NCBI GenBank assembly: GCA_021816585.1
Contig: JAKAXL010000002.1
Location: 62,001-126,000 of the forward strand
Origin: Pseudomonadota bacterium
Lineage (GTDB): Bacteria; Pseudomonadota; Gammaproteobacteria; Burkholderiales; Burkholderiaceae_C
Direction of reading: 5' to 3'
Length of the DNA stretch: 64,000 bases
Positions within the stretch are counted from its first letter, which is position 1. Every line of letters begins with the position of its first letter. The position numbers and the translations under genes were made by a program. Shown piece by piece: positions 36,082-45,015 of the stretch. The notes under the pieces are model-generated. The model had not been told where the DNA came from. It was given only the letters and a program-made list of their open reading frames with translations, and did not search any database.

Positions 36082-36747
36082 TCAGCGCCGGTGCAGGCGC
36101 AGCAGCGCCAGCCCGAAGCCGCAGAACACCATGGCGCCGGCGCGCTGCGGCCAGCCCGCCGCGAAGTAGCGCCGCAGCGGGCGGCGCGCAAGCACGGCCA
36201 GTCCCGCATAGCAGCTCAGCGCGAACAGCGACACCGCCATGAAGGTCGCGGTGAGCAGCATGTACTGCGGCGCCATCGGCTCGCCCGCCCGCAGGAACTG
36301 CGGAAACAGCGCGGCGACGAAGGCGATCGCCTTCGGATTGGTCAGCGCCACGCCGAGGCCGCGCCGATACAGCACGCGTCGCGACGCCGTGGCGGCGCGC
36401 GCTGCATCGGCCGTCGGCGCGGGGTCGTCCGCGACGACCGACGCCGCGGCGCGCGCGGCTGCGGCGCGACGCCATTGCTGCACCCCCAGCCAGATCAGGT
36501 AGGCGGCGCCCGCGGTCTTCATCAGCCCGAACGCCGAGGCGGAGCTTTGCAGTACGGCGTTGATCCCCAGTGCGCTGAGGCTGCTGAGCACGAGCAGTCC
36601 GCTGATGTTGCCCAGCGACGACCACACGGCGCGGCGCCAGCCGAAGTGCATCGCGTTGTGCACCGCCAGCATCACCGCCGGACCGGGCGTGAACGACGCG
36701 ACCAACGCGAAGCCGACGAACAGCCCCAGCGCGGGTAGCACGGTCAT
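36082..36747 (-). CDS. LysE/RhtB-family exporter
   Basis: A 221-residue inner-membrane transporter of the amino-acid exporter family: start LPALGLFVGFALVASFTPGPAVML, shortened to VASFTPGPAVMLAVHNAM, which is the family signature, and about six helices. A polar Ala-rich loop near residues 95-115 separates the halves. The substrate is unknown. It lies just upstream of the GST/FAH pair on the same strand but 22 bases from it. Confidence 0.9.
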   Translation of the reverse strand: MTVLPALGLFVGFALVASFTPGPAVMLAVHNAMHFGWRRAVWSSLGNISGLLVLSSLSALGINAVLQSSASAFGLMKTAGAAYLIWLGVQQWRRAAAARAAASVVADDPAPTADAARAATASRRVLYRRGLGVALTNPKAIAFVAALFPQFLRAGEPMAPQYMLLTATFMAVSLFALSCYAGLAVLARRPLRRYFAAGWPQRAGAMVFCGFGLALLRLHRR

Positions 36748-36769
36748 GGGACGACCCTCCTCGCTACGC

Positions 36770-37414
36770 TCATGGCCTCGGCGCGTCCGGCTGCGCCTTC
36801 GGCGCGGCCTCGCGGAACGCCGCGAGCTCCAGGCAGGCGGCCTCGACCGCCAGCAGCCGCGGCCAGCGCGCGACGTCGACGTGGAAGCGTCGGGCCGTGG
36901 TCAGCTGCGGCACCAGGTAGACGTCGGCCACCGTCGGCGCATCGCCGAAGCTGAAGCGGCCGCGCCGGGGGTCGGCCGCCAGCAGCGCGTCCAGCGCATC
37001 GAAGCCGGCGCCCATCCAGGTACCGCACCACGCGTCGACCGCGGCGTCGTCGCAGCCGAGCTCGCGCTTGAGGTAGTTGACGACGCGCCGGTTGTTCAGC
37101 GGGTGCATGTCGCAGCCCACCACCGCGGCCAGCGCGCGTACGCGGGCGCGCTGCAGCGGGTCGCGCGGAAGCAGCGGCGGCTCCGGGTAGCGCTCGTCCA
37201 GCCATTCGATGATCGCCGGCGACTGGGTCAGCACCTCGCCGTCGACTTCCAGCGCCGGCACCAGCCCCTGCGGGTTCACCGCACGGTACTGCGGCGAGGC
37301 CTGCTGGTCGTGCAGCAGGTCCACCGGCACGTAGTCCGGCTTCAGGCCCTTGAGGGCCAGCGCGATGCGCAGGCGGTGCGAGGTGCCGCTGCGGAAATAG
37401 CTGTACAGCTTCAC
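36770..37414 (-). CDS. Maleylacetoacetate/maleylpyruvate isomerase (zeta-class GST)
   Basis: A 214-residue glutathione transferase fold protein. The N-terminal segment LYSYFRSGTSHRLRIAL is the zeta-class glutathione site (usual SSCSxRVRIAL), and ESPAIIEWL-like QSPAIIEWLDERYPE follows. It isomerises maleyl-acetoacetate or -pyruvate in tyrosine or gentisate breakdown. GTG start at 37414 overlaps the stop of the upstream hydrolase (GTGA). The pair without a ring-cleavage dioxygenase looks like a nagL-nagK-type fragment of the gentisate pathway. Confidence 0.87.
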   Translation of the reverse strand: MKLYSYFRSGTSHRLRIALALKGLKPDYVPVDLLHDQQASPQYRAVNPQGLVPALEVDGEVLTQSPAIIEWLDERYPEPPLLPRDPLQRARVRALAAVVGCDMHPLNNRRVVNYLKRELGCDDAAVDAWCGTWMGAGFDALDALLAADPRRGRFSFGDAPTVADVYLVPQLTTARRFHVDVARWPRLLAVEAACLELAAFREAAPKAQPDAPRP

Positions 37415-38121
37415 GCCGAGGCCTCCTCGAGCTGCAGGGAGATCGAACCCACTCCGTCGATGCTGCCGTCGATGCGCTGGCCCGCGCGCACCGCCCCGAC
37501 ACCTTCGGGGGTGCCGGTGTAGATCAGGTCGCCGGCGCGCAAGTGGTACAGGCGCGACAGGTCGGCGATCAGCTCGCGCACTCCCCAGATCATGTCGGAC
37601 AGGTCCGAGTCCTGCCGCGCGGCGCCGTCCACGCGCAGTTCGATGCGCCCGCGCTCGAGCACCGTGCCGGGCATCGGCACGATCGGCGAGATCACCGCCG
37701 AGTCCTCGCAGTCCTTCGCGGTATCCCACGGCTTGCCCTGGTCGCGCGCCGCCATCTGCAGGTCGCGTCGCGTCATGTCCAGCCCGCAGGCGTAGCCGTA
37801 GACGAGCTCGTGCGCGTTCTCCGGCGCGATGTCGCAGCCGCCGGAGCGCAGCGCGAGCACCAGTTCCATCTCGTGCTGGTAGTTCGCGGTGGACTGCGGG
37901 AAGGGCACGCTGGCCCCGGAGGCCACCAGCGCGGTCGGCGACTTGGTGAAATAGAAGGGGCGATCGCGCTTGGCATCCACCGGGCGGCCCATCTCGACGG
38001 CGTGCGCGTGGTAGTTGCGCCCGACGAAGAACAGGCGTTGCACCGGCAGGCGGGCGTCGGTGCCCTGCACGGCCACCGAGGCCGGTTCGGGAGGGGTCCA
38101 AAGATAGCGGGTGGAGGTCAT
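37411..38121 (-). CDS. Fumarylacetoacetate hydrolase family protein (fumarylpyruvate hydrolase-like)
   Basis: A 236-residue FAH-fold hydrolase. The metal-binding acidic residues are in YQHEMELVLALRSGG and CGLDMTRRDLQ. The segment LIYTGTPEGVGAV is the family C-terminal signature. Length and sequence fit the short fumarylpyruvate hydrolase (NagK) class more than mammalian-type FAH. It is translationally coupled to the isomerase gene downstream, consistent with two consecutive steps. Confidence 0.87.
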   Translation of the reverse strand: MTSTRYLWTPPEPASVAVQGTDARLPVQRLFFVGRNYHAHAVEMGRPVDAKRDRPFYFTKSPTALVASGASVPFPQSTANYQHEMELVLALRSGGCDIAPENAHELVYGYACGLDMTRRDLQMAARDQGKPWDTAKDCEDSAVISPIVPMPGTVLERGRIELRVDGAARQDSDLSDMIWGVRELIADLSRLYHLRAGDLIYTGTPEGVGAVRAGQRIDGSIDGVGSISLQLEEASA

Positions 38122-38212
38122 CGCAAGCCCTGGGATGCGGCGCGACGCGACGGGTCGCGCACCACCCGAAAGCTTAAGCCCGCCCAGCCGCGTCTGCCAG
38201 GCTCCCGGATGC

Positions 38213-39154
38213 TCAGGGGCGCCGGGCGCTGAGGTAGGCCATGCGCTCGACCGAGATGATTCGACCCTGTTCCCAGTTGTGGCGCAGCAGGCCCTCGAGC
38301 AGCGCGCGCTCGCCGGCGTCGCACTCCCAGTCGAGCACGTCGCGCAGGCTTTTCGCGTAGGGGTGCGGCGTGTGGCGCGTGAAGCGGTCCCAGTCCGGCG
38401 CCAGGCTGGGTCCCGATTCGATGTGCAGCTCCAGGTGCAACTGCGCGAAGCCGGCCTGCGCCGCCCAGGCGAACAGGTCGCGCTCGGAGAAGTTGCAGTG
38501 GCAGCTGTCGGCCAGCACCTGTTCGGTGTCGGGAAACTGGTGGGCGCGCCAGCGGTGCAGCAGGCGCAACAGGCGCGACGCGTCGTCGTCGGCCGCGTGT
38601 GCCAGCGCACTGCGCTGCGCGCACGCGGCCACCGCCTCGTCGCGGAAGATCGGCTCGGCCAGCGAGATCGCGCCGCCGGCGCGAAGCAGCCGGTGCCACT
38701 GCGCCAGCAGCCGCGGCTTGTCGGGCACGTAGGCCAGCGCCGAACGCGTGACCACGGCGTCGAAGCTCGCATCGGCGAGTTCGTCCAGGCCGCGAGGCCC
38801 CAGCTGCACGAAGCTGCAGTGCGCGTGCACGCCGGCCGCCTCGGCGCGCGCGCTGGCGCGCCGCAGCAATTCGAGCGAGGGGTCGGCGAACACCACGCGC
38901 AGCGACGGCCACAGCTGCAGCGCACGCAAACCGACCGCGCCGTCACCGCAGCCGAAGTCCAGCAGGCTGCCCGGCTCCGGCTGCGGCAAGCGTTGCAGCG
39001 CGCGGTCGACATAGCCGGCCACGCGCGCCTGGATGCGCATCTCGTACTCCGGGTCGCCGGCATTGCGTTCGTGCAGCAGCCAGTCGGCCCAGGGGTCGGC
39101 TTCCTGGGCCCGGACGGCAGCGGGGGTGCCTGTACGCATCGCGGAGGAGTTCAC
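38213..39154 (-). CDS. Class I SAM-dependent methyltransferase
   Basis: A 313-residue methyltransferase with SAM motif LLDFGCGDGAVGLRALQLW near residue 65 and a following acidic strand VVFADPSLELLRRA. The substrate is unknown. Cys/His residues occur in ADSCHCNFSE, but no zinc site is obvious. The start could be GTG at 39154 or ATG at 39139; neither has a good ribosome site. It follows the DUF5666 gene by 6 bases, so it is the third member of the DUF6502-DUF5666 operon. Confidence 0.82.
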   Translation of the reverse strand: MNSSAMRTGTPAAVRAQEADPWADWLLHERNAGDPEYEMRIQARVAGYVDRALQRLPQPEPGSLLDFGCGDGAVGLRALQLWPSLRVVFADPSLELLRRASARAEAAGVHAHCSFVQLGPRGLDELADASFDAVVTRSALAYVPDKPRLLAQWHRLLRAGGAISLAEPIFRDEAVAACAQRSALAHAADDDASRLLRLLHRWRAHQFPDTEQVLADSCHCNFSERDLFAWAAQAGFAQLHLELHIESGPSLAPDWDRFTRHTPHPYAKSLRDVLDWECDAGERALLEGLLRHNWEQGRIISVERMAYLSARRP

Positions 39155-39160
39155 GGGGGG

Positions 39161-40879
39161 TCAGTTGTCGATCGAGATGCTCTTCACGGTGCCGCTGGCG
39201 CCCGAGCCCGAGGGCGTGAAGCTGACCTCGACCTGCAAGCCGTTGCCGAATCCGGGCGGAATGCTCACTCCGGACGGCACGGTCAGCGCGTTGCCCTCGA
39301 GCATGAAGGTGGAGGCGCCGCTGTTCCAGTCGTAGACCCGGCCGGAGATGTCCTGCGTGCCGCTGCTCTCGGCGTCCCCGGCCTTGAGGAACTTCAACGT
39401 GTAGGCGCTGAGCGAGCCGTTCTGGTAGGTGCCCTCGACCTCCACAGGCGCGCCGACCGTCAGGTTGCTCGCCGAGCCGTTGACGAAGGCGCAGTTGCCG
39501 GCGATCGTCACCTCCGTGTAGGAGGTGGTCTGGACGCCGTCCTGTTCGGGCGTCCACTGCAGCGTGAACTGGCCGCTGCCGGCCACGCTGGAGATCGTTC
39601 CCTGCAGGTCGACGGTCTGGCCTTCGAGCTGCGCGACCTGCACGCTGCTCGCCTGGACCACGTTGCCGTCCGGCTGCGCGACCTGGCCCTGGATGTCCAC
39701 GTAGACGCCGTTGCCCAGCCGGTTGCCGCCGCAGATCGCGGTGTTGTTCGAGCAGAAGGCCGACGCGTCGATCGGCACGCCGCGCACCTGGAAGCTGGAG
39801 GTGGTGACAAAGCCGGTGATCGTTCCCCTGATGTCGACTTGCGCCGGATTCGATGCGGAAAACACCGTCACCGACTGCGCGAGCAGCGTGCCCTGGCCGT
39901 TGCCGACGCCGCTGACCACGACATAGTCGCCCTGCTGCGGAGCCTGCGCGCCGGCGCTCATCGACGAGGTGTCGACCGGGATGCCCGAGACCGTGAAGCC
40001 GGACGGGCCGACGGCATAGGCCACGCCGGCCACCTGGACCGCTCCGGTGAAGGATCCCAGGGCCTGCACACGCACCACCCAGTTGCCGGCGGTGTTCCAC
40101 GCATGCACCAGTTCGCCGGCCGCCAGGGTGGCGCCCGGCGGGGTGATCACCGTGGTGCCGGGACCGAGGGGAATCGTGGTCCCGGCCACGCGGATCGACT
40201 GCGAGCCGACCGAGCTGACGACCCCGGTGACGCGGGTGAGCGCGTTCGACGCCGGAAGCTGCTCGACCAGCGTGGCGAAGATGTAGGGACCCGAGGCGTC
40301 CTCGCCGTAGGCACCATGGACCTCGACCTGGTTCGAGGCGGAACGGCTCAGCGGCGCGGTACCGGTCGTCAGGCCCGTGAGCCCGGAGTAGAAGGTCACC
40401 GGGCCGGCGGCCGGGTTGGTGTTGACCAGCACGCGCACGCCGTCGACCTGCATGGACGCGGACGTGATCTGCGTGGCCGCGCCCTGCAGCTCGGGCTGGA
40501 TCAGCAGACCGCTGGGCTGCTGCCCCGAGCCCAGCTGGACCTCGACGCGGGCTCCCAGTTCGACCGCCTGCGAATTCGTCGCCTGGTCCCCGGTGGTGCC
40601 GGAGGCGTCGTAGTAGGTGGGGGTGGCACTGCTGTAGCTGCGCCCGTCGACGATCACGCTGCCCAGACCGACCACGGTGCCGAAGGTGATGCCGGTGCCG
40701 CCGGTGCCGACGCCGCCGACCAGCGCGACCGCGGCGGCTCCGCCCCCGCACGAGGCCAGCGCGATGGCGCTGCATGCCAGGCAGGCGAGCAGCGCCGCGC
40801 GGCGCAGTCGGTGCAGCCGCTGCAAGGGGCCACCAGGGCCCGGCTGCGCCCGGCCCGGCGCTGTGTCGTGGGCGTTCAC
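39161..40879 (-). CDS. DUF5666 multi-repeat lipoprotein
   Basis: A 572-residue secreted lipoprotein. A signal peptide with lipobox LASC is followed by a Gly/Ala linker. The rest is a series of about six DUF5666-like beta domains of about 80 residues, each built as a short OB-type barrel (repeated cores such as VRGTITGFV..FQVRGVPID and VDLQGTISSVAGSGQFTL). GTG start at 40879 follows GAGGAG and overlaps the DUF6502 stop. It is probably anchored in the outer membrane. Function is not established. Confidence 0.82.
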   Translation of the reverse strand: MNAHDTAPGRAQPGPGGPLQRLHRLRRAALLACLACSAIALASCGGGAAAVALVGGVGTGGTGITFGTVVGLGSVIVDGRSYSSATPTYYDASGTTGDQATNSQAVELGARVEVQLGSGQQPSGLLIQPELQGAATQITSASMQVDGVRVLVNTNPAAGPVTFYSGLTGLTTGTAPLSRSASNQVEVHGAYGEDASGPYIFATLVEQLPASNALTRVTGVVSSVGSQSIRVAGTTIPLGPGTTVITPPGATLAAGELVHAWNTAGNWVVRVQALGSFTGAVQVAGVAYAVGPSGFTVSGIPVDTSSMSAGAQAPQQGDYVVVSGVGNGQGTLLAQSVTVFSASNPAQVDIRGTITGFVTTSSFQVRGVPIDASAFCSNNTAICGGNRLGNGVYVDIQGQVAQPDGNVVQASSVQVAQLEGQTVDLQGTISSVAGSGQFTLQWTPEQDGVQTTSYTEVTIAGNCAFVNGSASNLTVGAPVEVEGTYQNGSLSAYTLKFLKAGDAESSGTQDISGRVYDWNSGASTFMLEGNALTVPSGVSIPPGFGNGLQVEVSFTPSGSGASGTVKSISIDN

Positions 40880-41787
40880 GTCGGCTCCTCGGATTCGTTG
40901 CGTTGCGGGGCTTGGCTCGGTGCCGCGTCGGCCGGCTCGTCGCCGGGCGTGTTCCAGTAGTAGGCGCCGAAGCGTATACGACGGTCGGCCGTCGCGTCAC
41001 CACGATCGTCTTCCAGGCACTTCAGCGCCTCCGCCACCATCTCGGTGCGGTCGCGCTCCCACAGCCTGCGCGCCAGGCGCGCCAGTCGCTGCGTGGATTG
41101 TGCGCTGAGGCCGTCGGCGAACACGCTCTGCTCCAGTCGCGGTGCCTGGCCGTCGAGATTGGCGACCGCGGCGGCGGCGTGGTCGGCAAGGTTCATCGCC
41201 AGCACCTCGAGCAGCTCCTGCAGGTCGGCCGCCGGCACCGCGCCGTCGCGTCGCGGCAACACATATTCGACGCCGTCGCGCAGTTCGGTGGCGACCAGCC
41301 CCTTGCGGGCCATCTCCTGCAGCACCGTGAAGGGGTGCACGTCGCGCGTGACCAGGCGCGTCAGCGCCTCGAACGAAGGCGGCGCGCCGGTGCGCGGCAG
41401 CGGCAAGGGCCGGCGGTCGCGCCCGCGGTAGCCGGGCAGCGTGGCCCAGCGCGCGAACACCTGCGCACCGATGGACATGGGGGCGCGCGCGGTCGGCCGC
41501 TGCCCCTGGGTGCGCCAGCGCCGCACGTCCTTGCGATGCACACCGGACAACAGGCTCAGCGCCGAATCGGTGTCCGGTGTCGCGCCTCGCCGCAGTTGCG
41601 CATGCGCCTGCTCGAGGAACACCTCGCGCAACTCCGTGGCGGCCTGTCCGAAATCGATTCCCGCTCCCAGCAGCAGGCGGCACAGCGGCGCCTGCACGCG
41701 CGCCCACGCGCGCAGGGCTTCCTGCGCGGCGCCGGGCCCGAGTTTCGGGTGTGCGGCGGCGGACAGCGGCGTGGTGCGGCGCCCCAT
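40876..41787 (-). CDS. DUF6502 protein, possible DNA-binding regulator
   Basis: A 303-residue cytoplasmic protein of the DUF6502 family. Residues about 55-85 (LSLLSGVHRKDVRRWRTQG) look like a helix-turn-helix, and a second winged-helix-like stretch follows (FTVLQEMARKGLV then VEYVLPRRDG). The acidic C-terminal tail is short. It overlaps DUF5666 and is divergent from the lipoprotein at 41939. A palindrome sits in that divergent promoter. The regulator role is inferred from the HTH-like segment and the palindrome. Confidence 0.75.
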   Translation of the reverse strand: MGRRTTPLSAAAHPKLGPGAAQEALRAWARVQAPLCRLLLGAGIDFGQAATELREVFLEQAHAQLRRGATPDTDSALSLLSGVHRKDVRRWRTQGQRPTARAPMSIGAQVFARWATLPGYRGRDRRPLPLPRTGAPPSFEALTRLVTRDVHPFTVLQEMARKGLVATELRDGVEYVLPRRDGAVPAADLQELLEVLAMNLADHAAAAVANLDGQAPRLEQSVFADGLSAQSTQRLARLARRLWERDRTEMVAEALKCLEDDRGDATADRRIRFGAYYWNTPGDEPADAAPSQAPQRNESEEPT

Positions 41788-41849
41788 GATCGTGGCAGGT
41801 GGTTCGCGTCGGGTGGGTCGGTGCAAACGAATGTAGCAGAAAAAAGAAT

Positions 41850-41877
41850 TTGACTGGGAAAATTTCCCATCTAAGAT
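41850..41877 (+). promoter_or_regulatory. Divergent promoter with a palindrome between -35 and -10
   Basis: TTGACT (41850-41855) and TAAGAT (41872-41877) are spaced 16 bases. The spacer holds the perfect inverted repeat TGGGAAA-A-TTTCCCA (41855-41869). The AT-rich stretch stands out in the GC-rich surroundings. A repressor bound here would block transcription of the lipoprotein at 41939 and might affect the divergent DUF6502 gene. Confidence 0.6.
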
Positions 41878-41938
41878 TGCGTCGACGCGACACCCACGCC
41901 GCGCCCCGCCCACACCACCAACGATCAGGGAGTCCACG

Positions 41939-43678
41939 ATGCAACATCCGTCCAAGCCCCGACAGAAGTCCGGCCAGTCCCGTCGACTGCGTTTCGTGTT
42001 GCTGCCGGCCGCCGCGGCCGTCGCGCTGGCCCTCGCGGGCTGCGGCGGCGGCGGTGGCGGCAGCGGCGGAGTGCCCGGCACCTCCTCGTTCAGCGGCGCC
42101 GCGATCGACGCGCCGATGGCCGGCGCGACCGTCACCATCACCTCCGGCGCACCGCTGACCGACGGCGGCACGACCATCGGCACCATCACCGCCAACGCGC
42201 AGGGCGGTTTCACCATCAGCGTCAGCCTGCCCAGCGGCAGCGTGCCGATCTTCGCCAATGCCGCCGACCCGCAAGCCACCTCCAGCGGCGCCTCGCTGGA
42301 GCTGACCAGCTACCTGGGCCAGTCCGACATGCTGGCCGCCGTCGGCGCGCTGAGCACCACCAACCTGCCGGACCTGGACATCAGCCCGGTCACCACCGCC
42401 GCGCTGGCGGTCTACGCACAGACCCACGGCGGCAGCTACAGCGGCCTGACCCCGGCGGGATACGCGGTCACGCTGGCCAGCTACCGCAACGACATCCTGG
42501 CCATCGCGGCCGCCGTGAAGGCGGTCGGCGACGGCTACTGCACGCCGTCGGTGACGGTGTCGTCGACGGTCGACCTGGCAGGGCTGATCGCCTCCAACGC
42601 CACCCTCAGCGCGGGCAATTCGGCGTCGACCACGCTGGCGGCCGCCGCCGCCGAGCTCGGCGGCACCTGCTCGCAGCTGCCGATGCTGCAGACGGCCATC
42701 CTCGCGGATCCGCGCTTCGGTCCCGAGCTGGACTTCGGCGACGTGCTCGACGCCAATGTGCAAAGCGTGGTGCCCGGCAACTACGAGCTGCAGGCGGTGA
42801 TCGCCGAGACCCCGGTGGATGTCGCGATCAATACCGGAACCGGAACCGGCAGCGCGACGCCGACCCCCAACCCGGCCGAGGTGCTGGTGGACACCGCGGT
42901 CAACGTCGATGCCTCGGGCAACGTGACCTCGAGCGACCATGCGGTGTCCGGAACCCTGGTGGGCAACCTGCTCAAGCTCGACGTGCAGGATGCCTCGCAC
43001 AACACCTACCAGTTCCGCGCCAAGATCGGCTCGCTGCCGACGAGTCTGTCAACCCAGCAGGCCTACTCGATCCAGGGTGGCGGCATCAACACCGGCAGCG
43101 GCTTGCTGACCGAGTTCAACGCGGCGCTGGCGCCGGCCGGCGCGGTCCCGGCGTGGAACGCCTATACGCCGCCCTCGCACACCGAGGGCGTCGCCGGCTG
43201 CCCGACCGGGGACTTCCCGCTGCGCTTCGACCTCGGCGCGCTGTCCGCGTCCAACCGCAGCGACGACTCGCTGGGCAGCCTGGCGATGTGCGTGGCTCCG
43301 ACCTCGACCTCCTGGAGCATGACCGCGCCGACCGTGCTGAGCGGGGTCAGCTTCGACGACGGTCGCGGCGACTCCTTCCAGTTGCCGAATGCGACCCTGC
43401 AGCAAGGCGGCAACAGTACGATCACCTGGAGCGAGGCGACCGGTGCGCAGGCTGCGCCGTTCATCCTGGAGGCGCCGTCGCTGACCCTGACCCTCAGCCC
43501 GACCCCGTTCAGCCTGAGCGGAACCGGCTACTACGTGATGGGAAGCCGTTCGCTGATCCTGGGTTCCACGGGCGGCAGCGCGCTGCTGAACATCCAGGGC
43601 GACTTCATGTCGCAGCTGTCGGAGTCCAGCCGCAACCCGCTGGGCGGCGACCAGTCCTCGCACTCGGGCGACCACTGA
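41939..43678 (+). CDS. Large secreted lipoprotein of unknown function
   Basis: A 579-residue lipoprotein: signal peptide with lipobox LAGC, then a Gly-rich linker. A first domain resembles a carboxypeptidase-regulatory/transthyretin-like fold (AAIDAPMAGATVTITSG, IGTITANAQGGFTIS), and a long Ser/Thr/Ala-rich beta region follows. No catalytic motif is recognised. It is divergent from DUF6502-DUF5666 and overlaps the EAL gene start by one base. Both this protein and DUF5666 are surface lipoproteins, so they may work together. Confidence 0.75.
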   Translation: MQHPSKPRQKSGQSRRLRFVLLPAAAAVALALAGCGGGGGGSGGVPGTSSFSGAAIDAPMAGATVTITSGAPLTDGGTTIGTITANAQGGFTISVSLPSGSVPIFANAADPQATSSGASLELTSYLGQSDMLAAVGALSTTNLPDLDISPVTTAALAVYAQTHGGSYSGLTPAGYAVTLASYRNDILAIAAAVKAVGDGYCTPSVTVSSTVDLAGLIASNATLSAGNSASTTLAAAAAELGGTCSQLPMLQTAILADPRFGPELDFGDVLDANVQSVVPGNYELQAVIAETPVDVAINTGTGTGSATPTPNPAEVLVDTAVNVDASGNVTSSDHAVSGTLVGNLLKLDVQDASHNTYQFRAKIGSLPTSLSTQQAYSIQGGGINTGSGLLTEFNAALAPAGAVPAWNAYTPPSHTEGVAGCPTGDFPLRFDLGALSASNRSDDSLGSLAMCVAPTSTSWSMTAPTVLSGVSFDDGRGDSFQLPNATLQQGGNSTITWSEATGAQAAPFILEAPSLTLTLSPTPFSLSGTGYYVMGSRSLILGSTGGSALLNIQGDFMSQLSESSRNPLGGDQSSHSGDH

Positions 43679-44526
43679 TGCGCGGTCCCGCCGCGCCGGG
43701 TCGCGGCCCGGCGCGCCGCCCCGGGATTCCCGGCGCGGCGCGCCGTGGGGCCGCGCACGCGCGCGTGCTGCAGCATGAGCTGCGGCACGCGCTCGCCAGC
43801 GGCCAGTTCCACCTCGTGTACCAGCCGATCTGCAGCGTGGAGGACGGCCGGACCCGGTCCTTCGAGGCCTTGCTGCGCTGGGAGCACCCGATTCTGGGCA
43901 GCATCGAGCCGCAGCGCTTCATCGGCCTGGCCGAGCGCAGCGGCCTGATCCTGGATATCGGCGACTGGGTGTTCCGCGCGGCCGCCGCGGAGTGCCTGCG
44001 CCTGCGCCGCAGCAGCGGTCGCGAGGTGCGGATCGCCGTCAACGTGACGCAGTTGCAGCTGGCGTCGCGACCCACCACCCAGCTGTGGGTGCGGCATCTG
44101 CAGGACATCGGCCTGCCCTGCGAGGCCATGACCCTGGAGATCACCGAGCGCACGATGAGCCAATGGCCCGAACTCGTGGCCGGCCATCTCGCGCAACTCG
44201 CGGCCAGCGGGCTGCGCATCTCGATCGACGACTTCGGCACCGGCTACTCGAACCTGGCGATGCTGGCGCAGCTGCACCCCCACAGTCTCAAGCTCGACGC
44301 ATCGCTGGTGCGCGGACTGGGCGCCTGCGAGCGCTCGCGCACCATCGCCCACGCCGTGGTCTCGATGGCGCACCGCCTGCACATGCAGGTTGTCGCCGAG
44401 GGGGTCGAAGTGCCGGCGCAGGCGCGCATCAGCCGCGAACTCGGCTGCGACCTCGGCCAGGGATGGTGGTATTCGCGGCCGCTGTCGCCGGGGCAGCTGC
44501 TGCACAGCCTGGCCGCCGCGGCATAG
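43678..44526 (+). CDS. EAL-domain cyclic-di-GMP phosphodiesterase
   Basis: A 282-residue protein that is essentially a lone EAL domain after an Arg/Ala/Pro-rich leader. All signature residues are present: FEALLRW, NVTQLQ, LEITERT, SIDDFGTGYSN, LKLDASLV, VAEGVE and LGQGWWYSRP. Active hydrolysis of c-di-GMP is therefore expected. No sensor domain is attached. The start ATG overlaps the lipoprotein stop (TGATG), so its expression may be coupled to that surface protein. Confidence 0.92.
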   Translation: MRGPAAPGRGPARRPGIPGAARRGAAHARVLQHELRHALASGQFHLVYQPICSVEDGRTRSFEALLRWEHPILGSIEPQRFIGLAERSGLILDIGDWVFRAAAAECLRLRRSSGREVRIAVNVTQLQLASRPTTQLWVRHLQDIGLPCEAMTLEITERTMSQWPELVAGHLAQLAASGLRISIDDFGTGYSNLAMLAQLHPHSLKLDASLVRGLGACERSRTIAHAVVSMAHRLHMQVVAEGVEVPAQARISRELGCDLGQGWWYSRPLSPGQLLHSLAAAA

Positions 44527-44655
44527 ACGCGGCGCGGCCCCCCCGCGCGTCCCGCCGGGCTCGCGCCATCAGCGCGCGTTGTTGGTGCAGATCAAGGGCG
44601 CGCGGCGCGCGCGGGACTACCGTATGCACAGACGGGCAACTGGAGGCTCGAAACC

Positions 44656-44916
44656 ATGTGGTACGGACATCCTGGCGGCTGGGGCTACGGCATGGGCTAT
44701 GGCATGGGCGGAGGATTCGGCGGCTTGTTCATGCTGCTGCTGCTCGTGGTGGTCGTGCTGTTCGCCATCGGCCCGCTGCGCGACGCCTTCGGCTCCCGGC
44801 GCGGACGCCGCCACGGCTCGCGCGACGCGCTGGACATCCTCGACGAACGCTACGCGCGCGGAGAGATCGACGCCGACGAGTACAAGCGCCGGCGTGCCGA
44901 CCTGGGCCGGCGCTGA
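44656..44916 (+). CDS. SHOCT-domain small membrane protein
   Basis: An 86-residue protein: Gly/Tyr/Met-rich start (WGYGMGYGMGGGFGG), one membrane helix (LFMLLLLVVVVLFAI), a basic spacer, and a C-terminal SHOCT motif (ILDERYARGEIDADEYKRRRADL). SHOCT modules are short oligomerisation elements of unknown role. It precedes the Gly-rich Spy-like gene, with which it shares the GYGMG composition. Confidence 0.88.
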   Translation: MWYGHPGGWGYGMGYGMGGGFGGLFMLLLLVVVVLFAIGPLRDAFGSRRGRRHGSRDALDILDERYARGEIDADEYKRRRADLGRR

Positions 44917-45015
44917 CAGGCGCCGCGGATGGCCTGCGCAGGCCGCCCTCCGGGAGGAGGGCCTGCCTGCGGCGTGTCCGGCGGCACATCCCGAATCACC
45001 GAGAAGGAGAGCATC

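Noticed and set aside
36770-38101. Continuous frame that would fuse an upstream part to the isomerase
   Set aside because: The family start is the GTG at 37414, which overlaps the hydrolase stop; upstream codons are out-of-frame readings of the hydrolase gene.
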